Origin: a bacterium
GTDB taxonomy: Bacteria; Patescibacteriota; Minisyncoccia; Minisyncoccales; DAOWIS01
Reading direction: 5' to 3'
Assembly (NCBI GenBank): GCA_030640805.1
Contig: DAOWIS010000043.1
Coordinates: 1-38,412, forward strand
DNA length: 38,412 nt
Shown: positions 1-9,941 of the stretch, piece after piece
Layout of the letters: the number at the start of each line of letters is the position of its first letter
Position numbering within the stretch: the first letter of the stretch is position 1
Program-made: the position numbers and the translations under genes
Notes under the pieces: model-generated
The model's input: the letters and a program-made list of their open reading frames with translations, nothing else
Told to the model about the DNA's origin: nothing
Databases searched by the model: none

Positions 1-858
1 GTTTTTAATCCCCAAAATTCCAATATTTTATATTTAGCCGCTGCTAAAGACGGATTATTTAGAAGTGAAAATGGGGCTGAAAGTTGGCAAAAGATTGGAG
101 AAGGACTAAAGAAAGGAACTCTAATTTCTAAAATAGCCATTGATCCTCAAAATCCTCAGAATATTTACTTGGCAGTCTTTCAAGATAAACGAGGGAAAGT
201 TTTAAAATCTCATAATAAAGGAGAAACTTTTGAAGAAATTTATCTGGCTTCTGAAAAGGAAGAAATTACGGCAATTTCTGTAGATTCTTACGAGCCATTT
301 ACTGTTTATCTTGGAACAAGTAATGGCTTTTTGCTTCAGAGCCGGGATTTTGGAAAATCTTGGAAATCCCTTTTCCAATCCAAAAATTCAATAAAATCTA
401 TTTTGATTAACCCAAAAGACACTCGGGAGATTTATATTGTGGTTTCGAGAGAGGGATTGTTTAAAACTTTAGATAAGGGAAATACCTGGCAGGATTTTAA
501 TAAAACACTGAAGTTATTTTCTGGCTCTAAATCAATAGAAACTATTGCCATAGACACCCAAAGTCCTAATAGATTATATCTAAGTTATAAAGGAGGAATA
601 TTAAAAACCGAAAACAAGGGAGAAAGTTTTGAATCTTTACCTATAGTGATATCAAAAGAATCATTGCCAGTTTCCGCTATAGCAGTAGATTCGCTGAATT
701 CTCATATTTTATACTTAGGAACCGGCTCTGATTTTTATAAATCCCAAGATCAGGGTCAACACTGGATTGTTAAAACTATACCTACCTCTAAAAAAATTAA
801 AATTATAAAAGTTGATCCCCGAAATTCCCAGAATATTTATGTGGGAACAGGGGGCTAA
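1..858 (+). CDS. BNR/sialidase-like beta-propeller repeat protein, 5' truncated by window edge
   Basis: Frame is open from base 1 (VFNPQNSNILYLAAAKDGLFRSENGAESW...), so the ORF-track ATG at 169 is internal. Repeated DPxNxxxIYxGTxxGxxxSxDxGxxW motifs. Confidence 0.8.
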   Translation, partial: VFNPQNSNILYLAAAKDGLFRSENGAESWQKIGEGLKKGTLISKIAIDPQNPQNIYLAVFQDKRGKVLKSHNKGETFEEIYLASEKEEITAISVDSYEPFTVYLGTSNGFLLQSRDFGKSWKSLFQSKNSIKSILINPKDTREIYIVVSREGLFKTLDKGNTWQDFNKTLKLFSGSKSIETIAIDTQSPNRLYLSYKGGILKTENKGESFESLPIVISKESLPVSAIAVDSLNSHILYLGTGSDFYKSQDQGQHWIVKTIPTSKKIKIIKVDPRNSQNIYVGTGG

Positions 859-896
859 AAAATTTTAAATTTTAAATTTTAAATTTTCAAATCAAT

Positions 897-1655
897 ATGA
901 AACCTTTAATAATAGCCAATTGGAAAATGAACCCTACCACCACCAAAGAAGCCAAGAAATTCTTTGGCGATTTTAAAAAAGAATTGAAGAACATAAAAAA
1001 TGCGGAAGTAGTAATTTGTCCACCATTTGTTTATTTAGCGACAAGCGACAAGCGACAGGCAACAAGAATAAAATTGGGAGGGCAAGATTGTTTTTGGGAG
1101 GCCAAAGGCGCTTACACCGGTGAAATTTCTCCCCAAATACTCAAAGATTTAGGTTGTCAATATGTAATTTTAGGTCATTCCGAAAGAAGAAAATATTTGG
1201 GGGAAACCAACGAGATGATTAATAAAAAAATAAAAACAGCACTAAAAAATAGATTAAGGCCAATCCTCTGCGTCGGCGAGACATTAGAGGAAAGGAAAAA
1301 AGGAAAAACCAATCAAGTAATTCAAAGACAACTAACAAAGTCTCTTCAAAATATCCAGTATCCAGTATCCAGTATCGAGGATCTAACCATTGCTTATGAG
1401 CCAATTTGGGCCATCAGGACCGGTAATCCTTGCTTGCCCCAAGATGCCAAAGAAGTAGGTTTATTTATTCGGAAAATTTTATCAAAAATTTTAGGCAAAA
1501 AGATATCAGAAAGTTGCCGAATTATTTATGGCGGAAGCGTAAACAGCAAAAACGCAGCTGATTATATCAAAAAAGCAGAAATGAATGGCTTGTTGGTAGG
1601 TGGAGCAAGTTTAAGTGCCAAAGAATTCGGAAGGATAGTTAGGAGTATATTATGA
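897..1655 (+). CDS. tpiA: triosephosphate isomerase
   Basis: ANWKMNP, GHSERR, AYEPIWAI, YGGSV and GLLVGGASL motifs. Confidence 0.97.
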   Translation: MKPLIIANWKMNPTTTKEAKKFFGDFKKELKNIKNAEVVICPPFVYLATSDKRQATRIKLGGQDCFWEAKGAYTGEISPQILKDLGCQYVILGHSERRKYLGETNEMINKKIKTALKNRLRPILCVGETLEERKKGKTNQVIQRQLTKSLQNIQYPVSSIEDLTIAYEPIWAIRTGNPCLPQDAKEVGLFIRKILSKILGKKISESCRIIYGGSVNSKNAADYIKKAEMNGLLVGGASLSAKEFGRIVRSIL

Positions 1656-2830
1656 AATTTCTTAGAGATATTGATGTTAAAAATAAAAAAGTTTTGGTGA
1701 GGGTAGATTTTAATGTTTCTTTTAATGAGTCCGGGAAAATTTCCGATGATTTCCGGATAAAAACTGTTCTCCCGACCATAAATTATTTAAAGAAGCAGAA
1801 CTCCAAAATAATTCTAATAAGTCACTTAGGACGACCCTCACTCCGTCAAAATTTGAAATATAGTTTAAAGCCGGTTGCCTTAAGGTTAGAGAAGTTATTA
1901 AAACAGAAAGTAAAATTTATAGATGATTGTATTGGTCAAAAAGTCAAAAAAGAAGTAGAAAAGATGAAGCCAAGAGATATTTTGCTTTTAGAAAATCTGA
2001 GATTTTACTCAGGAGAAAAAGAAAATAACTTAAAGTTTGCCAAAGAATTGGCAAACTTGGCTGATGTTTTTATTAATGATGCTTTTTCAGCTTGCCACCG
2101 AAAACATGCTTCAGTAGTAGCCATAACTAAATATATTCCTTCAGTGGCAGGTTTTCTTTTAGAAAAAGAAATAAAAAATCTTTCCCAAGTTCTTCAAAGT
2201 CCCAAAAAACCTTTGGTCTTAGTAATTGGCGGAATAAAAATTTCCAGCAAACTTCCTCTAATTAAAAAATTTCTAAAGATAGCTGATAAAATTTTGATGG
2301 GAGGAGCATTGGCTAACACTGTTTTAAAAGCCGAGGGGATTGAGGTAGGAAAATCAATAATGGAAAAAGAAATGTTAAAGGAAGTTTTAAAACTTCCTTT
2401 AAAGAATAGGAAAATTTATCTTCCTTTAAATGGAATAGTTTCAGGGAATTTTTCTAAAAAGGGAAAGGCGAAAACTATTGGAATGGATAAAATAGGCAAA
2501 AGAGAAATGATTTTAGATATTGGACCTAAAACTATAAAAATATTTTCCGAAATTATTAGCCAAGCAAAAACTATTATCTGGAATGGTCCCATGGGCTATT
2601 TTGAGAAAAGAGAATTTAGAAAAGGCACCGAAGAAATAGCCAAATCTATTTTAAAAAATAAAAAAGCCAAAACAATAATTGGCGGAGGAGAAACAATTAG
2701 TTCACTACGACAGGTTTCAGGTTTCAAGTTTCAGGTTTCAGGGAACATCTTTATATCTACTGGCGGGGGAGCAATGTTGGAATTTCTAAGTGGCAAGAAA
2801 CTACCTGGAATTAAAGCTTTAGAGAAATAA
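1652..2830 (+). CDS. pgk: phosphoglycerate kinase
   Basis: VRVDFNV, LISHLGRP, NDAFSACHRKHAS, WNGPMGYFE and ISTGGGAMLEFL motifs; overlaps tpiA by 4 nt. Confidence 0.97.
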   Translation: MKFLRDIDVKNKKVLVRVDFNVSFNESGKISDDFRIKTVLPTINYLKKQNSKIILISHLGRPSLRQNLKYSLKPVALRLEKLLKQKVKFIDDCIGQKVKKEVEKMKPRDILLLENLRFYSGEKENNLKFAKELANLADVFINDAFSACHRKHASVVAITKYIPSVAGFLLEKEIKNLSQVLQSPKKPLVLVIGGIKISSKLPLIKKFLKIADKILMGGALANTVLKAEGIEVGKSIMEKEMLKEVLKLPLKNRKIYLPLNGIVSGNFSKKGKAKTIGMDKIGKREMILDIGPKTIKIFSEIISQAKTIIWNGPMGYFEKREFRKGTEEIAKSILKNKKAKTIIGGGETISSLRQVSGFKFQVSGNIFISTGGGAMLEFLSGKKLPGIKALEK

Positions 2831-2833
2831 AAA

Positions 2834-2912
2834 AGCCAGAGAGAAAGCTAAGGATTCAGATTTCGGTTCACCAGCAGGGGGCGGCAAACTGGTGAACTTA
2901 TTCTCTCTGGCT
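2834..2912 (+). terminator. two-tier hairpin downstream of pgk (terminator or structured 3' element)
   Basis: Outer 12-bp stem AGCCAGAGAGAA/TTCTCTCTGGCT; inner 9-bp stem GTTCACCAG/CTGGTGAAC; followed by a T-rich stretch. Confidence 0.55.
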
Positions 2913-2972
2913 ATATTTTCTAAAAATTAAAGGTTCTATTTTGTAGGTTACATTCTTTATTAAAATTTGTCA

Positions 2973-4154
2973 ATGGCTGAAATTAAAAATCTAAAAAAAG
3001 TGGCTGAACGAATTTTGAAAGCAGTCAGAAATAAAGAAAAAATTATCCTTTATGGAGACACTGATCCTGATGGGGCAACTTCAGTTATTATATTAAAAGA
3101 AACTATAGAAATTTTAGGAGGCAAAGTGAGTCAGGTTTGTTTTCCTGACCGAGAGAAAGAAGGTTATGGATTGAATAAAAGTGCTTTAAAATTTTTAAGG
3201 AAGAATTCACCGGCTCTGCTTATTACTCTTGATTGCGGAATTAGCAATGTAGAGGAAGTAGATTTAGCCAAGAAAATGGGATTTGAGGTAATAATTATTG
3301 ATCATCATGAAATGCTTCCCAAAATTCCCAAGGCCTCTATTATTGTTGATCCGAAACAAAAAGGTGATCAATATCCTTTCAAGTATTTAGCTAATGTTGG
3401 AATTACCTATAATCTTTCTAAGTTTCTTTTAATTAAAGAAAAAAAATGGGATTTTCCAGAAAGATTTTTAGACTTGGTCGCTTTAGCTACCATAGCTGAT
3501 ATGGTGCTTCTGGAAGGAGAGAATAAAGAATTAGTGGAAGAGGGGCTTTTAGCTTTGATTAGTACTGGAAGGACAAGTTTAAAGGTTCTGATAGAATTAA
3601 CTGATTTTGAATTAGAAGATGGAATAGCTGGAATTCGACAGAAAATTCTTCCTCCTTTAAGTAATCCTTTCTCTCAAAAAAATCATTTAGGTGAGATTTA
3701 TTTATTTTTAATTGAAGAAGACATAGAAAAAGCAGAGAAATTAGCTAAAAAATTAATCAAAGAAAGCCAAGAAAGAAGAGAGGAGAAAAAAAGGATTTCA
3801 AAAGAATTGATGGAGAGAATTGAATCCCAGACAAAAAAGGAACCAATTATTTTTGAGGGGGATTCTTCTTGGTCCCTAATTTTGTTAGGTCCAGTGGCTT
3901 CTATGGTCTGCCAGAAATACAAAAAGCCAACATTTCTTTTTAAAGAAAGAAAAGAAGAAAGCCCGGGAACAGTAAGAATGCCTCAAGGATTTGATGGAGT
4001 AAAAGCAATGATAAACTGCCAAAAATTTTTAGAAACTTATGGTGGTCATCCCTTGGCTGCTGGTTTTCGAGTCAAAACCCAAAATTTAGAAAATTTTAAA
4101 AAATGCTTAATTAAATATTTTAAAAAAAATGAAAAGGTTGATAATTTATGGTGA
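2973..4154 (+). CDS. DHH-family (RecJ-like) phosphoesterase
   Basis: LYGDTDPDGATS, LLITLDCGISN and IIDHHE motifs; C-terminal GGHPLAAGF (DHHA1). ATG at 2973 preferred to the TTG at 2967. Confidence 0.88.
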   Translation: MAEIKNLKKVAERILKAVRNKEKIILYGDTDPDGATSVIILKETIEILGGKVSQVCFPDREKEGYGLNKSALKFLRKNSPALLITLDCGISNVEEVDLAKKMGFEVIIIDHHEMLPKIPKASIIVDPKQKGDQYPFKYLANVGITYNLSKFLLIKEKKWDFPERFLDLVALATIADMVLLEGENKELVEEGLLALISTGRTSLKVLIELTDFELEDGIAGIRQKILPPLSNPFSQKNHLGEIYLFLIEEDIEKAEKLAKKLIKESQERREEKKRISKELMERIESQTKKEPIIFEGDSSWSLILLGPVASMVCQKYKKPTFLFKERKEESPGTVRMPQGFDGVKAMINCQKFLETYGGHPLAAGFRVKTQNLENFKKCLIKYFKKNEKVDNLW

Positions 4155-4569
4155 CGGTGGTTCTCGGGGTAATCCCGGGCCAGCAGCCATTGGAGTAGTG
4201 GTTTGTAATAAAAAAGGAGAAGTAATTAAAAAATATTCCCAATATTTGGGAGAGTTTACTAATAATGAAGCCGAATATCAAGCAGTTATTTTTGGATTAA
4301 AAAAAGTCAAAGCCCTTTATGGTAAAAAAGAAGCTAAAAATTCGGAAATTGAAGTAAGGTCGGATTCAGAACTTTTAGTAAAACAACTTCAAGGGAAATA
4401 TAAAATCCTTGACTCAAAAATTCAACCCTTATTTTTAAAAGTTTGGAATTTAAAAATTGATTTCAAAAAAGTTAAATTTATCTTCATTTCTCGTCAAGAG
4501 AACCAAGAAGCCGACCGATTAGTCAACGAGGCCTTAGACGCCCAATCTAAATCCCAAAAATTATTTTAA
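4129..4569 (+). CDS. ribonuclease HI family protein
   Basis: IYGDGGSRGNPGPAAIG, NNEAEYQAV, SDSELLVKQL, ENQEADRLVNEAL; overlaps the upstream gene. Confidence 0.9.
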   Translation: MKRLIIYGDGGSRGNPGPAAIGVVVCNKKGEVIKKYSQYLGEFTNNEAEYQAVIFGLKKVKALYGKKEAKNSEIEVRSDSELLVKQLQGKYKILDSKIQPLFLKVWNLKIDFKKVKFIFISRQENQEADRLVNEALDAQSKSQKLF

Positions 4570-4600
4570 AACTAACCTTACGAAGTTGAACTTCGTAAGA

Positions 4601-4630
4601 TTGACAAGCATTTTTAATTTTGCTAAGATA
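4601..4630 (+). promoter_or_regulatory. promoter of RNase P RNA
   Basis: TTGACA (4601-4606), 18-bp spacer, TAAGAT (4625-4630); RNA start expected at about 4636. Confidence 0.7.
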
Positions 4631-4635
4631 GAAAT

Positions 4636-5040
4636 GGCCTAAATAGGATAGGTAGTTACCCCGACTCAAGTCGGGGAGGAAAGTCCGAACACTCATTGTC
4701 CGGCTTAACGGACTCTAAAAAAGTAGTGGTTAACAGCCACCGTCCGTGAGGATAGAGGTGCGAGCAGAGACGTCGAGGTTCGAAAGAACCGAGACCTCCG
4801 ATTCTAATCGGAGGAGTCCAAAGAGTAATCTTTGGGGTGAAACGGCTAAATCCTTACTGGGTGCAAGAGCAAACCAAAAGTTTTATGGTTTATCATGGAG
4901 CTTTTGTGAGAAGTAGTTCGCTTGACCCCGAGAGTAATCGAGGGGCTAGACAAATGACTATCACTTGACCCGCCACAAGTTTTGCTTTCGGCAAAATTTG
5001 GGCGGGCGAGACAGAATTCGGCTTATTTCCTAGTTAGGCC
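4636..5040 (+). ncRNA. rnpB: RNase P RNA (bacterial class A-like)
   Basis: Core GGGGAGGAAAGTCCGAACAC, GTGAGGATAGAGGTGC, 3' ACAGAATTCGGCTTA; P1 GGCCTAA.../...TTAGGCC closes the ends. Confidence 0.93.
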
Positions 5041-5049
5041 TTTTAATTT

Positions 5050-5073
5050 ACGGAGAACGGTTCTCCGTTTTTT
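5050..5073 (+). terminator. intrinsic terminator
   Basis: CGGAGAAC/GTTCTCCG hairpin followed by TTTTTT. Confidence 0.75.
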
Positions 5074-5109
5074 GATTTTTATTTAAAAATTTAATATAAT
5101 AAAGGCGAC

Positions 5110-6495
5110 ATGAAACGGCCTGAGCTTATTTTTAATATAATTTTAGTCCCAATAGATTTTTTAATGTTTTTTGCGGCCGGACTTTTGGCTTATTTTTTGA
5201 GACTAAGTCCCTGGTTGAGGGAATGGAGAGAGGTTCAGTTTTTGGCTAATTTACCTCTTTCTCGCTATGTTGGGATAGTAGGAATAATGGCAACCCTTTG
5301 GTTAGTAATCTTTGCTATTTCCGGTCTTTATTATTCCAAAATCCGCAAGGGCTCTTTAGAAGAGTTTTTAAAGATTATAATAGCTGTCTCCAGTGGGATG
5401 ATATTGGCTATTATTGTTTACCCATTTTTTAAGGGAGAGTGGTTTTATTCTCGATTTATAATTCTGGCAGCTTGGGTTTTGACCATTATTTTTGTTTTTT
5501 TTGGTCGCTGGCTAATAAGAATAGTTTGGAAATATTTTTTTGGGAGACATCAAATAGTAAAACAAAGGTTATTATTAATAGGAAATGGCAAATTATCTCA
5601 AAATATTTTAGCCGAAACCGGAGATGACCTGGATTATCAAATCGTCAGACATATTCCTCATTTAGATTTTAAAGAAATTGAAAATTCTGTTTCCAATCCA
5701 ACCATAGACGAAATTATTCTTTGCGACCTTAATCATCCCCGGGAAAAAATTTGCCAACTGATAGATTTTTGTGATGAAAATAGAATTCGCTTTAAATTTA
5801 CTCCCGATCTTTTCCAAACAATGGTTACTAATATAGAAGTAGATACCTTAAGAGGAACTCCCCTCATCGGAATTAAAAGAACTTCGTTGGAAGATTGGGG
5901 GAAAGTAATAAAAAGATTGATTGATATTTTGAGTTCTTTAACAGGAATCATTATTTTTTTAATTCCGGGAATAATCTTGTCTATTTTGATAAAACTTGAT
6001 AGTTCGGGTCCAATAGTAGTTAAATTAAAAAGAGTAGGCCAGGGAAGAGAATTTTATCTTTACAAATTTCGCTCGATGATAAAAAACGCTGAAAAACTTA
6101 AACCGAAACTTTTAGATTTCAATGAAAGAAAAGACGGACCCTTATTTAAGATGAAAAACGATCCAAGAATTACTCGCATTGGAAGAATAATTAGGAAATA
6201 TCGGATAGACGAAATTCCTCAACTGATAAATATTTTAAAAGGAGAGATGAGTTTGGTTGGCCCCAGACCTCACGAGCCTCAAGAGATTTCTCAATATGAG
6301 AAATCTCATAGAAGATCTCTTTATATTAAACCAGGAGCCACCGGCTTAGCTCAAATGGCAGGTTCTTCAGATTTAAAATTTGAGGAAGAGATAAAACTTG
6401 ACACTTATTACGTTGAGAATTGGTCAATCTCAATGGATATTAAAATAATTTTAAAAACTCTAATTAAAATATTTCACGACAGATCTGCGTGTTAA
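5110..6495 (+). CDS. polyprenyl-phosphate sugar phosphotransferase (exopolysaccharide initiating transferase)
   Basis: N-terminal TM helices; C-terminal bacterial sugar transferase motifs (KFRSM, RIGRIIRKYRIDEIPQLINILKGEMSLVGPRP, KPGATGLAQ). Confidence 0.92.
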   Translation: MKRPELIFNIILVPIDFLMFFAAGLLAYFLRLSPWLREWREVQFLANLPLSRYVGIVGIMATLWLVIFAISGLYYSKIRKGSLEEFLKIIIAVSSGMILAIIVYPFFKGEWFYSRFIILAAWVLTIIFVFFGRWLIRIVWKYFFGRHQIVKQRLLLIGNGKLSQNILAETGDDLDYQIVRHIPHLDFKEIENSVSNPTIDEIILCDLNHPREKICQLIDFCDENRIRFKFTPDLFQTMVTNIEVDTLRGTPLIGIKRTSLEDWGKVIKRLIDILSSLTGIIIFLIPGIILSILIKLDSSGPIVVKLKRVGQGREFYLYKFRSMIKNAEKLKPKLLDFNERKDGPLFKMKNDPRITRIGRIIRKYRIDEIPQLINILKGEMSLVGPRPHEPQEISQYEKSHRRSLYIKPGATGLAQMAGSSDLKFEEEIKLDTYYVENWSISMDIKIILKTLIKIFHDRSAC

Positions 6496-6498
6496 TTT

Positions 6499-7653
6499 AT
6501 GAAAATTGCTTTGGTTCACGATTATCTTATTCAGTATGGAGGAGCAGAAAGAGTTCTTGAGGCTTTCTCTGAAATTTTTCCCCGAGCCCCAATTTATACC
6601 TTGATTTATGATAAAGAATTAACAGGAGGGATATTTGAAGGTAAAAGAATTTATACTTCTTCTTTACAAAAAATTCCTTTAATAAAAAATCACCATCGTT
6701 TATTTTTAACTTTAATGCCCCTGGCTATTGAGCAGTTTGACCTTTCTTTTTACGATGTAGTTCTTTCTGATTCCGCCAGTTATGCTAAGGGAATCATTAC
6801 TAAGCCGGATACACTTCATATTTGCTACTGCCATACTCCTCTAAGATATGCCTGGGATGATAGTCATAGATATATTAAAGAATTTTATTTTCCACCTATA
6901 GTAAAAAAATTTATCCCTTTAGCCATAAATCATTTACGGATTTGGGATAGAGAAGCAGCTTTTCGGGTAGATAAATTCATTGCTAATTCTTTCTTTGTTC
7001 AAAGAAGAATTAAAAAATATTACCAAAGGGACTCGGAAGTAATTTATCCTCCAGTAGCTACAAAAAAGTTCGAAGTTCCAAGTACGAAGTACGAAGTACG
7101 AAGCAATGAAAAAAGATTAAAACTTCAGAACTTCCGACTTCCGACTTCCGACTTTTTTCTGATGGTGGGACGGCTTTTGCCCTATAAACGTTTTGATTTA
7201 GCCATAAAAGTTTTTAATAAATTGGGCTGGAAATTAAAAATCATCGGTGAAGGACCAGAAAGAAAAAAATTAAAAAAGATAGCCCTTTCCAATATTGAAT
7301 TTTTAGGCAAGGTCTCAGATGAAGAATTAGTAAAATATTACAGTCAAGCCCTGGCTTTTATTTTCCCCCAAGAGGAAGATTTAGGTATTGTGGCTTTAGA
7401 AGCAATGGCCTCTGGCAAACCAGTGATTGCTTATAAAAGTGGGGGTGCCAAGGAGACAGTTATAGAAGGAAAAACTGGATTATTTTTTGAAGAGCAAACT
7501 CCCTCATCTTTAGAAAAAGCCCTTTTGAAATTCAATACAAGAGATTTCAACCCAAAGACCATTCGTAAATATGCCCTTCAATTTGATAAAAGAATCTTTA
7601 AAAGCAAAATTAAAAATTTTATAGAAAAATCTTTATATGACTATAGGCATTGA
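6499..7653 (+). CDS. glycosyltransferase (GT4-like)
   Basis: HDYLIQYGGAERV, FLMVGRLLPYKRFDLAI, FIFPQEEDLGIVALEAMASGKPVIAYKSGG. Confidence 0.9.
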   Translation: MKIALVHDYLIQYGGAERVLEAFSEIFPRAPIYTLIYDKELTGGIFEGKRIYTSSLQKIPLIKNHHRLFLTLMPLAIEQFDLSFYDVVLSDSASYAKGIITKPDTLHICYCHTPLRYAWDDSHRYIKEFYFPPIVKKFIPLAINHLRIWDREAAFRVDKFIANSFFVQRRIKKYYQRDSEVIYPPVATKKFEVPSTKYEVRSNEKRLKLQNFRLPTSDFFLMVGRLLPYKRFDLAIKVFNKLGWKLKIIGEGPERKKLKKIALSNIEFLGKVSDEELVKYYSQALAFIFPQEEDLGIVALEAMASGKPVIAYKSGGAKETVIEGKTGLFFEEQTPSSLEKALLKFNTRDFNPKTIRKYALQFDKRIFKSKIKNFIEKSLYDYRH

Positions 7654-8797
7654 CCTTAGAGTTTTAACTCGAGATATTCATACCGGAGTAGAGGAATACA
7701 CAGAGGGACTTTTGTCCCATCTTTTATATTTAGCTCCCAATATCAAGTTTAGACTTTTTTATAACGGATTTTTTAAAATTAAACTAAATTATCCTTGGCG
7801 AAAATTAGCCAATGTAGAAATTAAAAATTTTTCTATTCCTAACCGCTTAATAAATACTTCTTCTTATTTTTTAAATTGTCCTAAAATCGATAAGTTATTA
7901 GGAGGAATTGACCTATTTTTCAGTCCTCATTTTATTTTCAGCCCCCTTTCCAAGGGCTGCCCAAAGGTAGTTACTTTTCATGATCTTTCTTTTGAACATT
8001 ATCCTCATTTTTTTTCTTTGAAGAGAAAAATATGGCATAGACTGGTTAATCCCAAAAAACAAGCAAAAACTGCTGAAAAAATTATTGCCGTTTCTCAATC
8101 TACCAAACAAGACCTTATTAATTTTTACGGAATTAGGCCTTCCAAAATAAAAGTAATTTATTCTGGAATAGGAGAAGAGTTTAAAACTCAAAACTCAAAA
8201 CTCAAAACTCAAAACCACATCTTAAAAGTCAAAACTATTAAAAAGAAATATAATTTGCCAGAGAAATTTATTCTTTACTTTGGCACCATTGAACCCCGAA
8301 AAAATATCATTGGCTTAATTAAGGCCTTCGAGCAACTAAAACTAGCGAATTTATACAAATCTGATTTAAAATTAGTTATTGCTGGCTCTCCCGGTTGGCT
8401 TTATCAAGATGTGTTTAAAACCGCTCAAGAATCTAAATACAAGAATGATATTATCTTTACTGGTTTTATAGAAGACAAAGATAAACCCTATTTATATAAT
8501 TTAGCAGAAGTTTTTGTTTATCCCAGTTTTTTTGAGGGTTTTGGTTTTCCTCCCTTAGAGGCAATGGCTTGCGGCTTACCGGTTATTACTTCTAACACTT
8601 CTTCTTTCCCGGAAATAGTAGGTGATTCAGCTATAATGGTTGATCCTTATAAAATTGATGAAATAAGTTTTGCCCTAAAGGAAGTATTAACCGATAAAAA
8701 TTTAAGAGAGGAACTAATAAAAAGGGGACTAAAACAAGTAAAAAAATTCTCCTGGCAATCCTGCGCCCAACAAACCCTCAAAACCTTGACAGAATAG
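7637..8797 (+). CDS. glycosyltransferase (GT4-like)
   Basis: [47 protein letters not shown]. Confidence 0.9.
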   Translation: MTIGIDLRVLTRDIHTGVEEYTEGLLSHLLYLAPNIKFRLFYNGFFKIKLNYPWRKLANVEIKNFSIPNRLINTSSYFLNCPKIDKLLGGIDLFFSPHFIFSPLSKGCPKVVTFHDLSFEHYPHFFSLKRKIWHRLVNPKKQAKTAEKIIAVSQSTKQDLINFYGIRPSKIKVIYSGIGEEFKTQNSKLKTQNHILKVKTIKKKYNLPEKFILYFGTIEPRKNIIGLIKAFEQLKLANLYKSDLKLVIAGSPGWLYQDVFKTAQESKYKNDIIFTGFIEDKDKPYLYNLAEVFVYPSFFEGFGFPPLEAMACGLPVITSNTSSFPEIVGDSAIMVDPYKIDEISFALKEVLTDKNLREELIKRGLKQVKKFSWQSCAQQTLKTLTE

Positions 8798-8836
8798 AAT
8801 ATTCTATACTACAATAAAAGTGTAGTTCTTAAACAA
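8786..8836 (+). promoter_or_regulatory. promoter with palindromic spacer and boxA-like leader
   Basis: TTGACA 8786-8791, TACAAT 8810-8815; perfect palindrome ATAGAATATTCTAT (8794-8807) in the spacer; TAGTTCTTAAACAA at 8823-8836. Confidence 0.55.
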
Positions 8837-8875
8837 TTAATAATGTTCGGAAATTTAGGATAAAGAAAGGAGACG

Positions 8876-9751
8876 ATGACGATGGGAGCATCGATCACGT
8901 TAGAGAAAATAACCGATGGCCAAATGGCCAAGGTTAAAGAAATAGTTGAGGCAGCTTTGCGAAAAAGCGGCCTTAAAGGAGATGCTGTCCAAGAAATTAT
9001 TGAAAGAGGAGGTGAATTAAAGAATAAACTTATTCCTGTTTTTCAGGAATTAGGTGAACGGTCCTACGCTGATGAGGAAGTTGAATCAACCTATGGCTAT
9101 CCAGAAGGTTGGAAACTCAAGAGCGTTTCTGAACAGCTTGTTATTTTGGAGAAAATTGAGGAATTTAAGGTTCTTGATGGCAACCATGTTATTGAAATCG
9201 CCAAAGGTTTTTTGGAGCTTCCTGAAGGAGCAGAGGGGTTGGTAGTTATCCCTAAACCTTCTAAAGTAGGCAAGTCCTACAATGAATCCGTAGAGTTGGT
9301 GACCAAACTGATGGCAAAACATCGTAAGGATTGGTACAATTTTTCAGAAGGCCGTCTTGGACCAGAACATCTACGTCTGAATGAGAAACCCCAACAAGCC
9401 CTTAGCCAATTAGAGAGGGAAACTCCAGGAGACTATTTGGTACTTGCAGTCCAAACTGGGTTGCGTCATCGCGGTCGTTCTGACCGTCGAGCCAGAGTGA
9501 TGTTTAGCGACAACGAGTTTGGGCTCGGTCCCTATAAACTCGGCATCATTCTGTTGCTTCATCCCGAGCGGTTACAGAAGTCTGAACATCTTGCAATAGA
9601 CTGTGCCGGCTGCGAATGTTTTTCTGCTACTGGCCGGAAATTTCCTGGCTCGTTTTACTTCGATTGGAGCGCCGGTTCGCTCAACTTCGGTCTCCGTTTG
9701 GTCGATAGCGTCCATCCACGCTTCGGGTCCGCTTCTGGATTCCTTGAGTAG
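8876..9751 (+). CDS. candidate DGR-type variable protein (CPR family ending ...FGSASGFL)
   Basis: C-terminal LRHRGRSDRRARVMFSDNEFGLGPYKLGIILLLHPERL...IDCAGCECFSATGRKFPGSFYFDWSAGSLNFGLRLVDSVHPRFGSASGFLE; the 3' part is GC-rich with C-ending codons, unlike its surroundings. Confidence 0.6.
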   Translation: MTMGASITLEKITDGQMAKVKEIVEAALRKSGLKGDAVQEIIERGGELKNKLIPVFQELGERSYADEEVESTYGYPEGWKLKSVSEQLVILEKIEEFKVLDGNHVIEIAKGFLELPEGAEGLVVIPKPSKVGKSYNESVELVTKLMAKHRKDWYNFSEGRLGPEHLRLNEKPQQALSQLERETPGDYLVLAVQTGLRHRGRSDRRARVMFSDNEFGLGPYKLGIILLLHPERLQKSEHLAIDCAGCECFSATGRKFPGSFYFDWSAGSLNFGLRLVDSVHPRFGSASGFLE

Positions 9752-9941
9752 TATTGGTCTTTGGATTTTGGAAATTTGGAATTTTTTTAAAATTTAGTCC
9801 TTGGTTTCCGAACAATTTGGAGGGTGGTTTCTACAAAAGGAATCACCCTTTTCTTTTTTTACTCAAATCTAATATTTAAAGTCTATCGAGGAAAATCTAT
9901 CAAGGTTCAACTTCCATAATTACTTTGAAATGGAAGAATGC

